Shown here: positions 1 to 8,349 of the stretch, piece by piece
How positions within the stretch are numbered: position 1 is the stretch's first letter
Layout of the letters: each line of letters begins with the position of its first letter
NCBI RefSeq assembly: GCF_937927635.1
Contig: NZ_CALBRW010000017.1
Coordinates: 248,001 to 312,000, forward strand
Direction: 5' to 3'
Source: an uncultured Microbacterium sp.
Lineage (GTDB): Bacteria; Actinomycetota; Actinomycetes; Actinomycetales; Microbacteriaceae
Length of the DNA: 64,000 nt
Notes under the pieces: model-generated
Seen by the model: the letters and a program-made list of their open reading frames with translations, nothing else
The model's database searches: none
Told to the model about the DNA's origin: nothing
Made by a program: the position numbers and the translations under genes

Positions 1-1826
1 CCGCGGACCAGGATGCCGGAGTCCGCCGCCTTGGCCTCGCGGCTGGGTGCATGCCCTGGCAGCTGGATGGCACCGGTGCTGGTGTCGGGCTCGGAGGCGA
101 CCAGCGCGGTGACCTTCTCCAGCACGGACTGCGTGGAGACGTGCCCCTCGCCGACCGCGGCGTACAGCGAGGTGACATCCTCGTAGCGCAGCTGTCGGGC
201 GACCTCGGCGAACGACTCCTGGCTCATCAGGCGCTGCAGGGGCAGGTTCTGCTTGCGCATCGCGCGCGCGATGGACTCCTTGCCCTGCTCGATGGCCTCT
301 TCGCGGCGCTCCTTGGTGAACCAGCCCTTGATCTTGTTGCGCGCCCTGGTGCTCTTGACGAAGCTCAGCCAGTCCTGGCTGGGGCCGGCATCCGGGTTCT
401 TCGAGGTGAACACCTCGACCACGTCGCCGCTGCGCAGCTCGGACTCTAGCGGCACCAGGCGGCCGTTGACCTTGGCGCCCATCGTGCGGTGGCCGATCTC
501 GGTGTGCACGGCGTACGCGAAGTCCACCGGGGTCGCCCCGGCGGGGAGTCCGATGACACGCCCCTTGGGCGTGAAGACGTACACCTCCTTCGCGCCGATC
601 TCGAAACGGAGCGAATCCAGGAACTCGCTGGGATCGGCCGTCTCGGCCTGCCAGTCGGAGATGTGCGCGAGCCACGCCATGTCGGCGTCGGTCTTGCGGG
701 TGTCGACCTTGCCGCCGTTCATCCGCTCCTTGTACATCCAGTGCGCGGCCACGCCGTACTCGGCCTGCTGATGCATCTCATGCGTGCGGATCTGGATCTC
801 CACCGTGCGTCCGGACGGGCCGATCACGGTGGTGTGCAGCGACTGGTACAGGTTGAACTTCGGGGTGGCGATGTAGTCCTTGAAGCGGCCGGGCAGCGGG
901 GTCCAGCGCGCATGGATGGCGCCCAGCACCGCGTAGCAGTCGCGCACGGAGTTCACCAGCACGCGAATGCCGATCAGGTCGTAGATGTCGTCGAACTCGC
1001 GGCCGCGCACCACCATCTTCTGGTACACGGAGTACAGCTGCTTCGGGCGCCCGAACACCTTGCCGCGGATGCGCAGCTCGTGCAGATCCTCGTCGATCTC
1101 TGCGATGACCTGCTTGAGGTACTTCTCGCGCTGCGGGGTGCGCTGCGCCACCAGGCTGGAGATCTCCGCGTAGATCTTCGGGTTCAGCACCGCGAAGGAC
1201 AGGTCCTCCAGCTCGGACTTGATGGTCTGGATACCGAGGCGGTTGGCCAGCGGCGCGTAGATCTCCAACGTCTCCTTGGCCTTGCGCGCGGCCTTCTCGG
1301 GCGGCACGAAGCCCCAGGTGCGCGCGTTGTGCAGCCGGTCGGCCAGTTTGATCAGCAGCACGCGGATGTCCTTGGACATCGCGACGATCATCTTGCGGAC
1401 GGTCTCGGCCTGCGCGCTCTCGCCGTACTTGACCTTGTCGAGCTTGGTGACGCCGTCGACGAGCATGGCGACCTCGTCGCCGAACTCCTCGGACAGCTCG
1501 GTGAGGGCGTAGCCGGTGTCCTCGACGGTGTCGTGCAGCAGTGCGGCGGCGACCGCACGAGGCCCGAGGCCCAGGTCGGCGAGGATCTTCGCGACGGCCA
1601 GCGGATGCGTGATGTACGGCTCCCCGCTCTGCCGGAACTGCCCCTCGTGCTTCTCCTTCGCGATGCGATAGGCGTGCTCGATGATGGGCAGATCGCCGCG
1701 GGGGTGATTGGCGCGGACCGTGCGGATCAGGTTGTCGAGGTCATTGACGCGGGGCGCACGGGAGAAGATGCGCGGCACCAGCCGACGCAGGCTGGATCCC
1801 TGCGATGTGACCTGCGAATCCGCCAT
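1..1826 (-). CDS. rel: Bifunctional (p)ppGpp synthetase/hydrolase Rel, 3' end cut by window edge
   Basis: Rel makes and degrades the alarmone (p)ppGpp in the stringent response. About 608 codons are visible; the C-terminal regulatory part continues past the left edge. An HD hydrolase domain is seen with HPLAVA near residue 74 and LLHDTVEDT near 97. The synthetase domain has GREFDDIYDL near residue 274 and the RFKD motif near 315, which in this family marks bifunctional Rel rather than synthetase-only RelA. A TGS domain begins near residue 412. The ATG at 1826 is preceded by GGGAG with 5-nt spacing, and a -10-like TAGGAT lies at 1854-1859, so rel probably has its own promoter downstream of secF. 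The yajC-secDF-rel order is common in actinobacteria. Confidence 0.95.
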   Translation of the reverse strand, partial: MADSQVTSQGSSLRRLVPRIFSRAPRVNDLDNLIRTVRANHPRGDLPIIEHAYRIAKEKHEGQFRQSGEPYITHPLAVAKILADLGLGPRAVAAALLHDTVEDTGYALTELSEEFGDEVAMLVDGVTKLDKVKYGESAQAETVRKMIVAMSKDIRVLLIKLADRLHNARTWGFVPPEKAARKAKETLEIYAPLANRLGIQTIKSELEDLSFAVLNPKIYAEISSLVAQRTPQREKYLKQVIAEIDEDLHELRIRGKVFGRPKQLYSVYQKMVVRGREFDDIYDLIGIRVLVNSVRDCYAVLGAIHARWTPLPGRFKDYIATPKFNLYQSLHTTVIGPSGRTVEIQIRTHEMHQQAEYGVAAHWMYKERMNGGKVDTRKTDADMAWLAHISDWQAETADPSEFLDSLRFEIGAKEVYVFTPKGRVIGLPAGATPVDFAYAVHTEIGHRTMGAKVNGRLVPLESELRSGDVVEVFTSKNPDAGPSQDWLSFVKSTRARNKIKGWFTKERREEAIEQGKESIARAMRKQNLPLQRLMSQESFAEVARQLRYEDVTSLYAAVGEGHVSTQSVLEKVTALVASEPDTSTGAIQLPGHAPSREAKAADSGILVR

Positions 1827-1853
1827 CTGTGCTCCCGTCCCGGCGTTGTGCTC

Positions 1854-1859
1854 ATCCTA
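1854..1859 (-). promoter_or_regulatory. Predicted -10 box of rel
   Basis: TAGGAT on the minus strand, 27 nt upstream of the rel ATG, with a good Shine-Dalgarno (GGGAG) in between. No convincing -35 is visible. Confidence 0.45.
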
Positions 1860-1860
1860 C

Positions 1861-1886
1861 GCGGGGACCGGCATGCCGATCCCCGC
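1861..1886 (-). terminator. Hairpin downstream of secF
   Basis: GCGGGGA (1861-1867) pairs with TCCCCGC (1880-1886), with an inner CGGC/GCCG stem. It lies 8 nt after the secF stop and just upstream of the rel -10, so it could end the yajC-secDF transcript. No clear U tract is seen. Confidence 0.5.
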
Positions 1887-1894
1887 GCGGGGTG

Positions 1895-2890
1895 TCAGAC
1901 CTCGACGGTGGCGGCGGCGCGCTCGCGCGCCTGCAGCACCTTCTTGTCATGCGCGAGGATGGCCGGCTCGTTCTGCCGGAACGCCGCGTACAGCGGCGCG
2001 GACACGAACAGCGTGGAGTACGTCGCGACCAGGATGCCGACGAAGATCGACAGCGAGATCGAGGACAGCGTCTCGGCGCCGAACCAGAACGCGCCGATGA
2101 AGAGGATCGCGCCGACCGGGAGCGCCGCCACGACGGACGTGTTGATCGAGCGCACCAGCGTCTGGTTGACGGCCAGGTTCACCGACTCCCCGAAGGTTCG
2201 CGACATCTGATCGGCATCCTCGGTGGTGTTCTCGCGCACCTTGTCGAACACGACCGTGGTGTCGTACAGCGAGTACGCCAGGATCGTCAGGAACCCGATC
2301 ACCGCCGCCGGCGAGATCTCGAAGCCCGCGAGGGCGTAGACGCCGACCGTGATCACCAGCACGTCCAGCAGGCCCAGGATGGAGGCCGCGGACATCTTCC
2401 AGGTGCGGAAGTAGATGCCGAGGATCAGGAAGGTGAGCGCCAGGAAGATCGCCAGACCCCAGAGGGATTGCCGTGTGACGCCCTCGCCCCAGGCCGGGCC
2501 GATGAACGAGTCCGCGACCTCCTTCGGCTGCACCTTGTAGGCGTCCGCCAGGGCGTTCTTCACGTCCTGCGTCTGGTTGGGCGACATCTGGTCGGTCTGG
2601 ACGCGGACGTCCTTGCCGTTGACGATGGCGACCCTGGTGGTGGCGTTCGGCACCACGCTGCGCACCGCATCGGATGCCAGGCCCTGGTTCGTCGAGGACG
2701 GGCCGACGATCATGAACTGCGAGCCGCCGGTGAACTCTATGGAGAACTGCACCGGGCGGATGAACGGCACCAGGATGGAGCCGAGCACCAGCAGCACGGC
2801 GATGATGAACCACAGCCTGCGCCTGCCGACGAAGGGGAAGGAGGTCTTCCCCGAGTAGAGGTTGTTGCCGAACTCGTTCATCGAGATCAT
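1895..2890 (-). CDS. secF: Protein translocase subunit SecF
   Basis: SecF (331 aa) is an RND-fold membrane subunit that works with SecD to pull exported proteins through SecYEG using the proton motive force. A first membrane segment near residues 26-45 is followed by the family motif FTGGSQ near 53-58, an extracytoplasmic loop, and a cluster of five membrane spans in the C-terminal half. The ATG overlaps the secD stop codon as ATGA, which fixes the start and implies translational coupling. A second in-frame Met at codon 4 is a possible alternative start. Length is normal for actinobacterial SecF. Confidence 0.95.
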   Translation of the reverse strand: MISMNEFGNNLYSGKTSFPFVGRRRLWFIIAVLLVLGSILVPFIRPVQFSIEFTGGSQFMIVGPSSTNQGLASDAVRSVVPNATTRVAIVNGKDVRVQTDQMSPNQTQDVKNALADAYKVQPKEVADSFIGPAWGEGVTRQSLWGLAIFLALTFLILGIYFRTWKMSAASILGLLDVLVITVGVYALAGFEISPAAVIGFLTILAYSLYDTTVVFDKVRENTTEDADQMSRTFGESVNLAVNQTLVRSINTSVVAALPVGAILFIGAFWFGAETLSSISLSIFVGILVATYSTLFVSAPLYAAFRQNEPAILAHDKKVLQARERAAATVEV

Positions 2891-4641
2891 GATGCGGAGG
2901 AGTCCTTCCCGGCATCCTGGGATCCCTGAGCGGCGAGTGCCTCAGCGCGCTTGCGCTCGGCGATGGTCTGGCGCCTCGCGGCTTCGCCGCTGGCGCCCTT
3001 GTTGCGTGCGGCGCGGCCGGTCGACCCGGTCTCCGCGGTGCGGTACTGCACGCGGTCGCTGTACATGGCGCCGAGGGACTCGGCGTTCAGGCCGGACAGC
3101 GGATGCCCGCCGCCGAAGAACTCCGTGCGGGCCAGGATCTGCATGACCGGGTGCGTGAAGATCACGAAGATGAACACGTCGATCAGGGTGGTCAGACCCA
3201 GCGTGAACGCGAAGCCCTTCACCGTGGCATCGGCCAGGATGAACAGCACCACGGCCGCGAGGATGTTGACCGCCTTGGCGATGTAGATCGTGCGCTTCGC
3301 GCGATCCCAGCCGTACTCGATCGAGCCGGTGATGGACTTGCCGTCGCGCAGCTCGTCTCGTATTCGCTCGAAGTAGACGATGAACGAGTCGGCCGTGAAT
3401 CCGATCGACACGATCAGACCCGCGACGCCTGCCAGAGACAGCCGGAAGCCCATGCGCCAGGCCAGGATGGCGATGATGATGTACGTCAGCACGCCCATCA
3501 CGCCGATGGATGCCATGATCACCCAGCCCAGGGCGCGATAGCTGAGCAGCGAGTAGATCGCCACCAGGCCGAGGCCGATGAGACCGGCGATGAGACCGTA
3601 CTTCAGCTGCTGCGATCCGAGCGTGGCGGAGACCGTGTCGGAGCTCTGCACGGTGAAGCTCAGCGGCAGCGCGCCGTACTTGAGCTGATCGGCGAGGGCC
3701 TTGGCCGTCTCCTGCGTGAAGTTGCCCGAGATGCTGGGGCGGCCGTTGAGGATCGCGGCCTGCATGGTCGGCGCAGAGATGACCTCGCCGTCGAGCACGA
3801 AGGCGAACCTGTCCAGCGGCGCCTTGCCTGCGAGGCGGTTGGCATTCAGGCGCTGGCTGATCTCGCCGAAGACCTTGGTGCCTTTCGCGTTCATGGTCAG
3901 GTTGACGGTCCATTGACCGGACTGCTGCTCACGACCTGCCGTCGCGTCGGTGATGACCGTGCCGTCCAGCTCCATCGGGCCGAGGATGTACTTGGCCACG
4001 TACTGGCCGTTCTCCTGCTCGCAGGCGATCAGCGGCTGATCCTCGGGCTGATTGGTCGGTCGCTTCGCCGTGCAGTCGAAGGCGTCGAACTGCGCCTTCA
4101 GCTTGGGGGTGATCCACGCCGGATCGGACGCGTTGCTCGGCTTGACCGTGGGCGTGGCCTGCAGCGTGGGGTCGGGCGTCGGATACGGGGTCTGCTTGCC
4201 GTCTTCGCCGACGAAGGTGGTCCCCGGCGCGTCCGTGTACAGCACGGCGCGGAACTCGAGCTTGGCGCTCGCGGTGATGCGATCACGGTCGGCCTGCGAA
4301 GCCTGGCCGGGGATCTGGACGACGATGTTGCGTCCGCCCTCGGTGGTGATGTCCGCCTCCGACACACCCGATGCATCGACGCGCTGGCGGATGATCGAGA
4401 CGGCCTGGTTCAGCTGGTCGGCCGAAGGCGCCGAGCCGTCCGGCGTGGCCGCCTGCAGGATGATCTGCGTTCCGCCCTGCAGGTCGAGGGCGAGTTCAGG
4501 CGTCCACGAGCTGGCCGGCTTGCCGTTGTCGGTCTTGAAGATGTACACGCCGAGAGAGTTGATGCCGAACAGCACCGCCGTGACGATGAGCAGGCCGAGG
4601 AGGACCCGCCAGGCATGGCGAGTCGGAGATGTGGATGCCAC
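2887..4641 (-). CDS. secD: Protein translocase subunit SecD
   Basis: SecD (584 aa) is the larger RND-type partner of SecF. It has an N-terminal membrane span near residues 12-33, the conserved LDLQGGTQI motif near 52-60, a large periplasmic-type P1 domain, and six C-terminal spans containing GFTADSFIVYFERIRDEL near residue 415. The C-terminal tail is basic and Ala-rich. The start is a GTG (4641) without a strong ribosome-binding site, 32 nt after the yajC stop, consistent with cotranscription as yajC-secD-secF. No anomalies were seen. Confidence 0.95.
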   Translation of the reverse strand: MASTSPTRHAWRVLLGLLIVTAVLFGINSLGVYIFKTDNGKPASSWTPELALDLQGGTQIILQAATPDGSAPSADQLNQAVSIIRQRVDASGVSEADITTEGGRNIVVQIPGQASQADRDRITASAKLEFRAVLYTDAPGTTFVGEDGKQTPYPTPDPTLQATPTVKPSNASDPAWITPKLKAQFDAFDCTAKRPTNQPEDQPLIACEQENGQYVAKYILGPMELDGTVITDATAGREQQSGQWTVNLTMNAKGTKVFGEISQRLNANRLAGKAPLDRFAFVLDGEVISAPTMQAAILNGRPSISGNFTQETAKALADQLKYGALPLSFTVQSSDTVSATLGSQQLKYGLIAGLIGLGLVAIYSLLSYRALGWVIMASIGVMGVLTYIIIAILAWRMGFRLSLAGVAGLIVSIGFTADSFIVYFERIRDELRDGKSITGSIEYGWDRAKRTIYIAKAVNILAAVVLFILADATVKGFAFTLGLTTLIDVFIFVIFTHPVMQILARTEFFGGGHPLSGLNAESLGAMYSDRVQYRTAETGSTGRAARNKGASGEAARRQTIAERKRAEALAAQGSQDAGKDSSAS

Positions 4642-4673
4642 GTGATTGCTTTCCGCGAGAGGGACGCCGAGCG

Positions 4674-5096
4674 TCAGTTGTCGTTGTTGCGCTCGAGACG
4701 CGCCTTGGTCTCCTCAGGAGTCTCCACGGTGATCGACTCGATGCCGTCGTCAGCACCTTGGGCGGGCGTGGTGTCCGCGTCGACGTCGGCCGCGTCGTCA
4801 TCGGCATCCTCGAACTCGCTGGGGTCGACCACGCGCAGGATGGACTGGCTGTGCACCTCGATGACGACGCCGGGGGCGAGCTCCACCTGAGCGGGCTTGT
4901 TGAGGTCGACCGGGTCGTAGGAGACGACGGTGCCGTACAGGCCGCCCTGCAGCAGCACCTTCGCGCCGGGGACCGTCTTCGCAGCCTTCTCCTCCTGCTG
5001 CGCCTTCATCTGCCTCTGGCGCTTGCGGGTGTTCATGAACATGAAGACGAGCATCACGGCGAGGAGGCCGAAGAGCATGAGGGACATGGGATCCAT
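4674..5096 (-). CDS. yajC: Preprotein translocase accessory protein YajC
   Basis: YajC (140 aa) is a small single-pass membrane partner of SecDF. A hydrophobic helix spans residues 5-22, followed by a basic segment (NTRKRQRQMKAQQEEK) and the conserved VLLQGGLYGTV region near residue 46. The C-terminal third is an acidic low-complexity tail rich in Asp, Ala and Glu. A second ATG at codon 4 is possible. The gene heads the yajC-secD-secF operon and is preceded by an unusually good TATAAT box that overlaps the ruvB stop codon. Confidence 0.93.
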   Translation of the reverse strand: MDPMSLMLFGLLAVMLVFMFMNTRKRQRQMKAQQEEKAAKTVPGAKVLLQGGLYGTVVSYDPVDLNKPAQVELAPGVVIEVHSQSILRVVDPSEFEDADDDAADVDADTTPAQGADDGIESITVETPEETKARLERNNDN

Positions 5097-5176
5097 AGGA
5101 GCGGGAGCCTTTCAGATGCACGCCGGACGCGGCGTCGCGTATGGGGGGGGACCGGGATTCCGGCAAGCCTTCAGCG

Positions 5177-5182
5177 ATTATA
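5177..5182 (-). promoter_or_regulatory. Consensus -10 box for yajC-secDF inside the ruvB stop codon
   Basis: A perfect TATAAT on the minus strand at 5182-5177 overlaps the ruvB TAA stop (5180-5178). Transcription from it would give a leader of about 75 nt to yajC, containing a run of eight C on the transcript strand (5143-5150). The -35 region is weak. Confidence 0.55.
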
Positions 5183-6209
5183 GGTCATCGAACAAGGCGG
5201 CACCCTCGGGATGGACCAGGCCCAGGTGCTGGTACGCCTCCGGCATGGCGATGCGCCCGCGAGGCGTGCGGCCGAGGAATCCGATGCGCACGAGGTACGG
5301 CTCGACGACGCTCTCGACGGTCTCCGCCTCCTCACCGACGGTGACCGCGAGCGTGCTCAGACCGACCGGACCGCCGCGGAATCTGCGCACGAGGGCATCC
5401 AGCACCGCCCTGTCCAACCGATCCAGGCCGATGGCGTCGACGTCGTACAGCTCCAGCGCCGCGCGCACGTCGTGAATGGAGGCCTCTCCCCCGCCGCCGT
5501 GGACCAGCGCGTAGTCGCGCACGCGGCGCAGCAGCCGGTTGGCGATGCGCGGGGTGCCCCGAGAGCGTCGCGCGATCTCCGAGAGCGAGTCGCCGGGAAG
5601 CGTCACGCCCAGCACGGATGCCGAGCGGGCGATGACCTGCTCGAGGTCGCTCTCGTCGTAGAACTCCAGGTGTCCGGTGAAGCCGAAGCGATCGCGCAGT
5701 GGGTTGGGCAGCAGCCCCGAGCGGGTGGTCGCGCCCACCAGTGTGAAGGGCGCCAGATCCAGCGGGATGCTGGTGGCGCCGGCTCCCTTGCCGACCATGA
5801 TGTCGATGCGGAAGTCCTCCATCGCGAGGTACAGCATCTCCTCGGCGGAGCGCGCCATGCGGTGGATCTCGTCGATGAAGAGCACTTCGCCGGGCGTGAG
5901 GCTGGACAGCAGGGCCGCCAGGTCGCCGGCGTGCTGGATGGCCGGGCCGCTGGACAGGCGCAGCGGGCGTCCGCTCTCGTGCGCGACGATCATCGCCAGG
6001 GTGGTCTTGCCGAGCCCGGGAGGGCCGGCGAGCAGGATGTGGTCGGCGGGGCGCTCCTGGATGCGCGCGGCCTCCAGCAGCAGCTGCAGCTGGCCGCGCA
6101 CCTTGGGCTGGCCGACGAACTCGCCCAGGCTCGTCGGCCGCAGTGCGCCCTCGATGGCCAGTTCGGTCTCGTCCAGCGCTTCGCCGGCGTCGCGGGGGTT
6201 CTCAGCCAC
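5178..6209 (-). CDS. ruvB: Holliday junction branch migration ATPase RuvB
   Basis: RuvB (343 aa) is the AAA+ motor of the RuvABC resolvasome that drives branch migration of Holliday junctions. Walker A GPPGLGKTT is at residues 62-70 and Walker B LFIDEIH at 110-116, followed by the sensor segment GATTRSG and a C-terminal winged-helix domain with GRTPRGR. The start is a GTG at 6209 that overlaps the ruvA stop by 8 nt. A longer open frame upstream lies inside ruvA and is rejected because the family begins at this point. It is the last gene of ruvC-ruvA-ruvB. Confidence 0.95.
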   Translation of the reverse strand: MAENPRDAGEALDETELAIEGALRPTSLGEFVGQPKVRGQLQLLLEAARIQERPADHILLAGPPGLGKTTLAMIVAHESGRPLRLSSGPAIQHAGDLAALLSSLTPGEVLFIDEIHRMARSAEEMLYLAMEDFRIDIMVGKGAGATSIPLDLAPFTLVGATTRSGLLPNPLRDRFGFTGHLEFYDESDLEQVIARSASVLGVTLPGDSLSEIARRSRGTPRIANRLLRRVRDYALVHGGGGEASIHDVRAALELYDVDAIGLDRLDRAVLDALVRRFRGGPVGLSTLAVTVGEEAETVESVVEPYLVRIGFLGRTPRGRIAMPEAYQHLGLVHPEGAALFDDL

Positions 6210-6810
6210 GCTTGGCCCCCGGTCCCATGGCTGCCAGCGTGCGGCGCAGCAGCGCGGGCACGGATTCGCGCTCCGCATCCGTCGCCGTGTCGGCGGTGTC
6301 GGCCGCCGCCTCTGCGGCGACCTTCTCGGTCCAGCCCAGGCCCACCAGCGCGGCGGTGACCTGATCCACGACGGCCGTGGCGGCGACGGCCGCAGGTGTC
6401 GACGCCACCCGCGGCTGCACCTTGCCTGCCAGCTGCACGACGATGAGCTTGGCGGTCTTCGGCCCGATGCCGGAGACACGACGGAAAGGCGCATCGTCCT
6501 CGGCTGTGACGGCCTCGGCGATCTGGTCGACCGTCAGGTGCGAGAGCACACCCAGTGCCGACTTGGGGCCGACGCCGGTGACGCTCAGCAGCTGTCCGAA
6601 GATCTCCAGCTCGTCGCGGTCGCCGAACCCGTACAGGGTCAGCGCGTCCTCACGGACGATCAGGCTGGTGTGCAGCTGCAGCTGCTCCCCCACGACGGCG
6701 ATGTGCGCGACATCCGCGGGAACGAACACCGAGAAGCCGACGCCGCCGGTCTCGATGACGACGCGGTCGGCGGCCGTGTGCAGCACGGTGCCGCGCAGCG
6801 AGGAGATCAT
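6202..6810 (-). CDS. ruvA: Holliday junction DNA-binding protein RuvA
   Basis: RuvA (202 aa) forms the tetramer that holds the four-way junction and loads RuvB. It shows the N-terminal OB-fold (MISSLRGTV), two helix-hairpin-helix motifs (VTGVGPKSA near 78 and VSGIGPKTA near 113) and a C-terminal three-helix domain that binds RuvB. An Ala/Thr-rich linker precedes the last domain. The ATG lies 9 nt after the ruvC stop. The TAG stop of ruvC is part of TAGGGT, which sits 6 nt from the ruvA ATG, so a leaderless internal transcript is possible. Confidence 0.95.
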   Translation of the reverse strand: MISSLRGTVLHTAADRVVIETGGVGFSVFVPADVAHIAVVGEQLQLHTSLIVREDALTLYGFGDRDELEIFGQLLSVTGVGPKSALGVLSHLTVDQIAEAVTAEDDAPFRRVSGIGPKTAKLIVVQLAGKVQPRVASTPAAVAATAVVDQVTAALVGLGWTEKVAAEAAADTADTATDAERESVPALLRRTLAAMGPGAKRG

Positions 6811-6816
6811 GGTTCC

Positions 6817-6822
6817 ACCCTA
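6817..6822 (-). promoter_or_regulatory. Possible internal leaderless promoter of ruvA
   Basis: TAGGGT at 6822-6817 on the minus strand, 6 nt before the ruvA ATG. Its first three bases are the ruvC TAG stop codon. The spacing matches other leaderless starts in this window. Confidence 0.35.
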
Positions 6823-7419
6823 TCGGGCCGCTCGTACATTCGTTCGAGCGACACGAGAGGTGCGCGAGTTCCGCTCGGCGTCTGCCCAGGCGCGCTGAGC
6901 GGGCGTCATGCCGCCGCCCGCAGCGGGGGCGGCGGGGCCGGTGCGCCAGGCGTGGCAGAGCGCGATGGCCAGCGCATCGGCGGCGTCGGCGGGCTGTGGC
7001 GGGGCATCCAGCCGCAGGATGCGGGCGATCATCGACTGCACCTGCTTCTTGTCGGCCGAGCCGTAGCCGGTGACGGCGGCCTTCACCTCGCTCGGGGTGT
7101 GCGTGGCCGCAGGAAGGCCCGCCTCGGCGGCGATGAGCAGTGCGACGCCGGATGCCTGGGCCGTGCCCATCACGGTCTGCACGTTGTGCTGCGCGAACAC
7201 GCGCTCCACGGCGACGGCATCCGGGTGGTGCTCCTCGATGACGGCGCGGATGCCGGTGGCGACCGCGGCCAGGCGCACCGACAGGTCCGCGTCCAGCGGC
7301 GTGCGGACGACCCCGACGTGCACCAGCGTCGCCCGGCGGGAGCGGTCCACGTCGACGACGCCCACGCCGCAGCGGGTGAGGCCGGGGTCGATGCCGAGAA
7401 CGCGCAGCGGGGAGGTCAC
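6820..7419 (-). CDS. ruvC: Crossover junction endodeoxyribonuclease RuvC
   Basis: RuvC (199 aa) is the RNase H-fold nuclease that cuts Holliday junctions. The four acidic metal ligands are present: D11 in GIDPGLT, E72 in VAVERVF, and D145 and D148 in ADAADALA. The C-terminal 25 residues are an Arg-rich extension beyond the usual family end. The start is a GTG at 7419. TAGCCT lies 6 nt upstream of it, so it may be leaderless, although a GGGGGA stretch next to the start could also serve as ribosome-binding site. It is the first gene of ruvCAB. Confidence 0.95.
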   Translation of the reverse strand: MTSPLRVLGIDPGLTRCGVGVVDVDRSRRATLVHVGVVRTPLDADLSVRLAAVATGIRAVIEEHHPDAVAVERVFAQHNVQTVMGTAQASGVALLIAAEAGLPAATHTPSEVKAAVTGYGSADKKQVQSMIARILRLDAPPQPADAADALAIALCHAWRTGPAAPAAGGGMTPAQRAWADAERNSRTSRVARTNVRAAR

Positions 7420-7425
7420 TCCCCC

Positions 7426-7431
7426 AGGCTA
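7426..7431 (-). promoter_or_regulatory. Predicted -10 box of ruvCAB (leaderless type)
   Basis: TAGCCT on the minus strand, 6 nt from the GTG of ruvC. It follows the yebC terminator-like hairpin at 7440-7475, so ruvCAB is probably transcribed separately from yebC. Confidence 0.45.
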
Positions 7432-7439
7432 CGGGCGCA

Positions 7440-7475
7440 CATCGGCCCCGGGCGCAGGCGCGCCCGGGGCCGATG
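7440..7475 (-). terminator. Strong hairpin after yebC
   Basis: A perfect 16-bp stem: CATCGGCCCCGGGCGC (7440-7455) pairs with its complement at 7460-7475 across a 4-nt loop. It lies between the yebC stop and the ruvC promoter. Confidence 0.7.
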
Positions 7476-7490
7476 CTTCGACGGGCTCAG
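7474..7490. repeat. Possible copy of a TTCGAC-GGCTCAG intergenic motif
   Basis: The sequence TGCTTCGACGGGCTCAG follows the yebC hairpin directly. It resembles a short CTTCGAC[A/G]GGCTCAGC motif that I recall as a frequent intergenic word in Micrococcales genomes; that recollection was not checked. I noticed no second copy in this window. Confidence 0.3.
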
Positions 7491-7505
7491 CAACCCGTGA
7501 AAGGG

Positions 7506-8270
7506 TCAGTCCTCGTCGTCGTTCTCGAGCTCGGCCTGCACCTCGGCGGTCAGATCGAAGTTCGCGAACACGTTCTGCACGTCGTCGCTGTCCTCGAGGG
7601 CGTCGATCAGGCGGAAGATCTTGCGCGCGGTCTCGGCGTCGATCTCCACCTTGAGGTTCGGCACGAACTCCACATCGGCGGAGTCGTAGTCGATGCCGGC
7701 GTCCGCCAGCGCGGTGCGCACGGGCACGAGGTCGCTGGCGTCGGTGATGATCTGGAAGCCCTCGGCCTGCTGCTCGATCTCCTCGGCGCCCGCCTCGAGG
7801 GCGGCCATCATGAGGTCGTCCTCGGTGGTGCCCTCGGCGGTGACGACGATGACGCCCTTGCGGCTGAAGTTGTAGGCCACCGAGCCCGGGTCGGCCAGCG
7901 TTCCGCCGTTGCGGGTGAGCGCGGTGCGCACCTCGGCTGCCGCGCGGTTCTTGTTGTCGGTCAGACACTCGATCATGAGGGCGACGCCGCCGTGGCCGTA
8001 GCCCTCGTACATGATCGAGGAGTACTCCACCGACTCGCCGCCGATGCCCGCACCGCGCTTCACCGCGCGGTCGATGTTGTCCTTGGGGACGGAGGTCTTC
8101 TTGGCCTTCAGCACCGCGTCATACAGCGTCGGGTTGCCGGCGAGGTCGGCGCCGCCGAGCTTGGCCGCCACCTCGATGTTCTTGATGAGCTTGGCCCACG
8201 ACTTGGCACGACGCGCGTCGATGACCGCCTTCTTGTGCTTGGTCGTGGCCCACTTGGAATGCCCGGACAT
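7506..8270 (-). CDS. yebC: YebC/PmpR-family regulatory protein
   Basis: A 254-aa member of the YebC/TACO1 family, known either as a DNA-binding regulator or as a translation factor that helps ribosomes through difficult nascent peptides. The diagnostic N-terminus MSGHSKWATTKHKKA is intact, and the three-domain length is typical. The ATG at 8270 is preceded by GGAG. A longer open frame upstream is not supported. In many actinobacteria this gene sits between pdxT and ruvC; here two extra genes (a DUF402 protein and a kinase) lie between pdxT and yebC. Confidence 0.93.
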   Translation of the reverse strand: MSGHSKWATTKHKKAVIDARRAKSWAKLIKNIEVAAKLGGADLAGNPTLYDAVLKAKKTSVPKDNIDRAVKRGAGIGGESVEYSSIMYEGYGHGGVALMIECLTDNKNRAAAEVRTALTRNGGTLADPGSVAYNFSRKGVIVVTAEGTTEDDLMMAALEAGAEEIEQQAEGFQIITDASDLVPVRTALADAGIDYDSADVEFVPNLKVEIDAETARKIFRLIDALEDSDDVQNVFANFDLTAEVQAELENDDED

Positions 8271-8319
8271 ATGTCTCCGCTCGTCTCGTATGCCCGGAGT
8301 CGCCTCCAGGGCATCGTCC

Positions 8320-8325
8320 ATTCTA
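8320..8325 (-). promoter_or_regulatory. Predicted -10 box of yebC
   Basis: TAGAAT on the minus strand, 49 nt before the yebC ATG, giving a leader of about 43 nt that ends in a GGAG ribosome-binding site. Confidence 0.5.
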
Positions 8326-8349
8326 ACGAATCGTGATCGAAGCGCCGTG

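Noticed and set aside
489..2929. Long plus-strand frames over rel and secF
   Set aside because: They are antisense shadows of rel and secF with low-complexity translations and no ribosome-binding site.
5178..6494. An N-terminally longer RuvB (438 aa)
   Set aside because: The extra 95 codons lie inside ruvA and are Arg/Ser/Pro-rich. The GTG at 6209 matches the family N-terminus.
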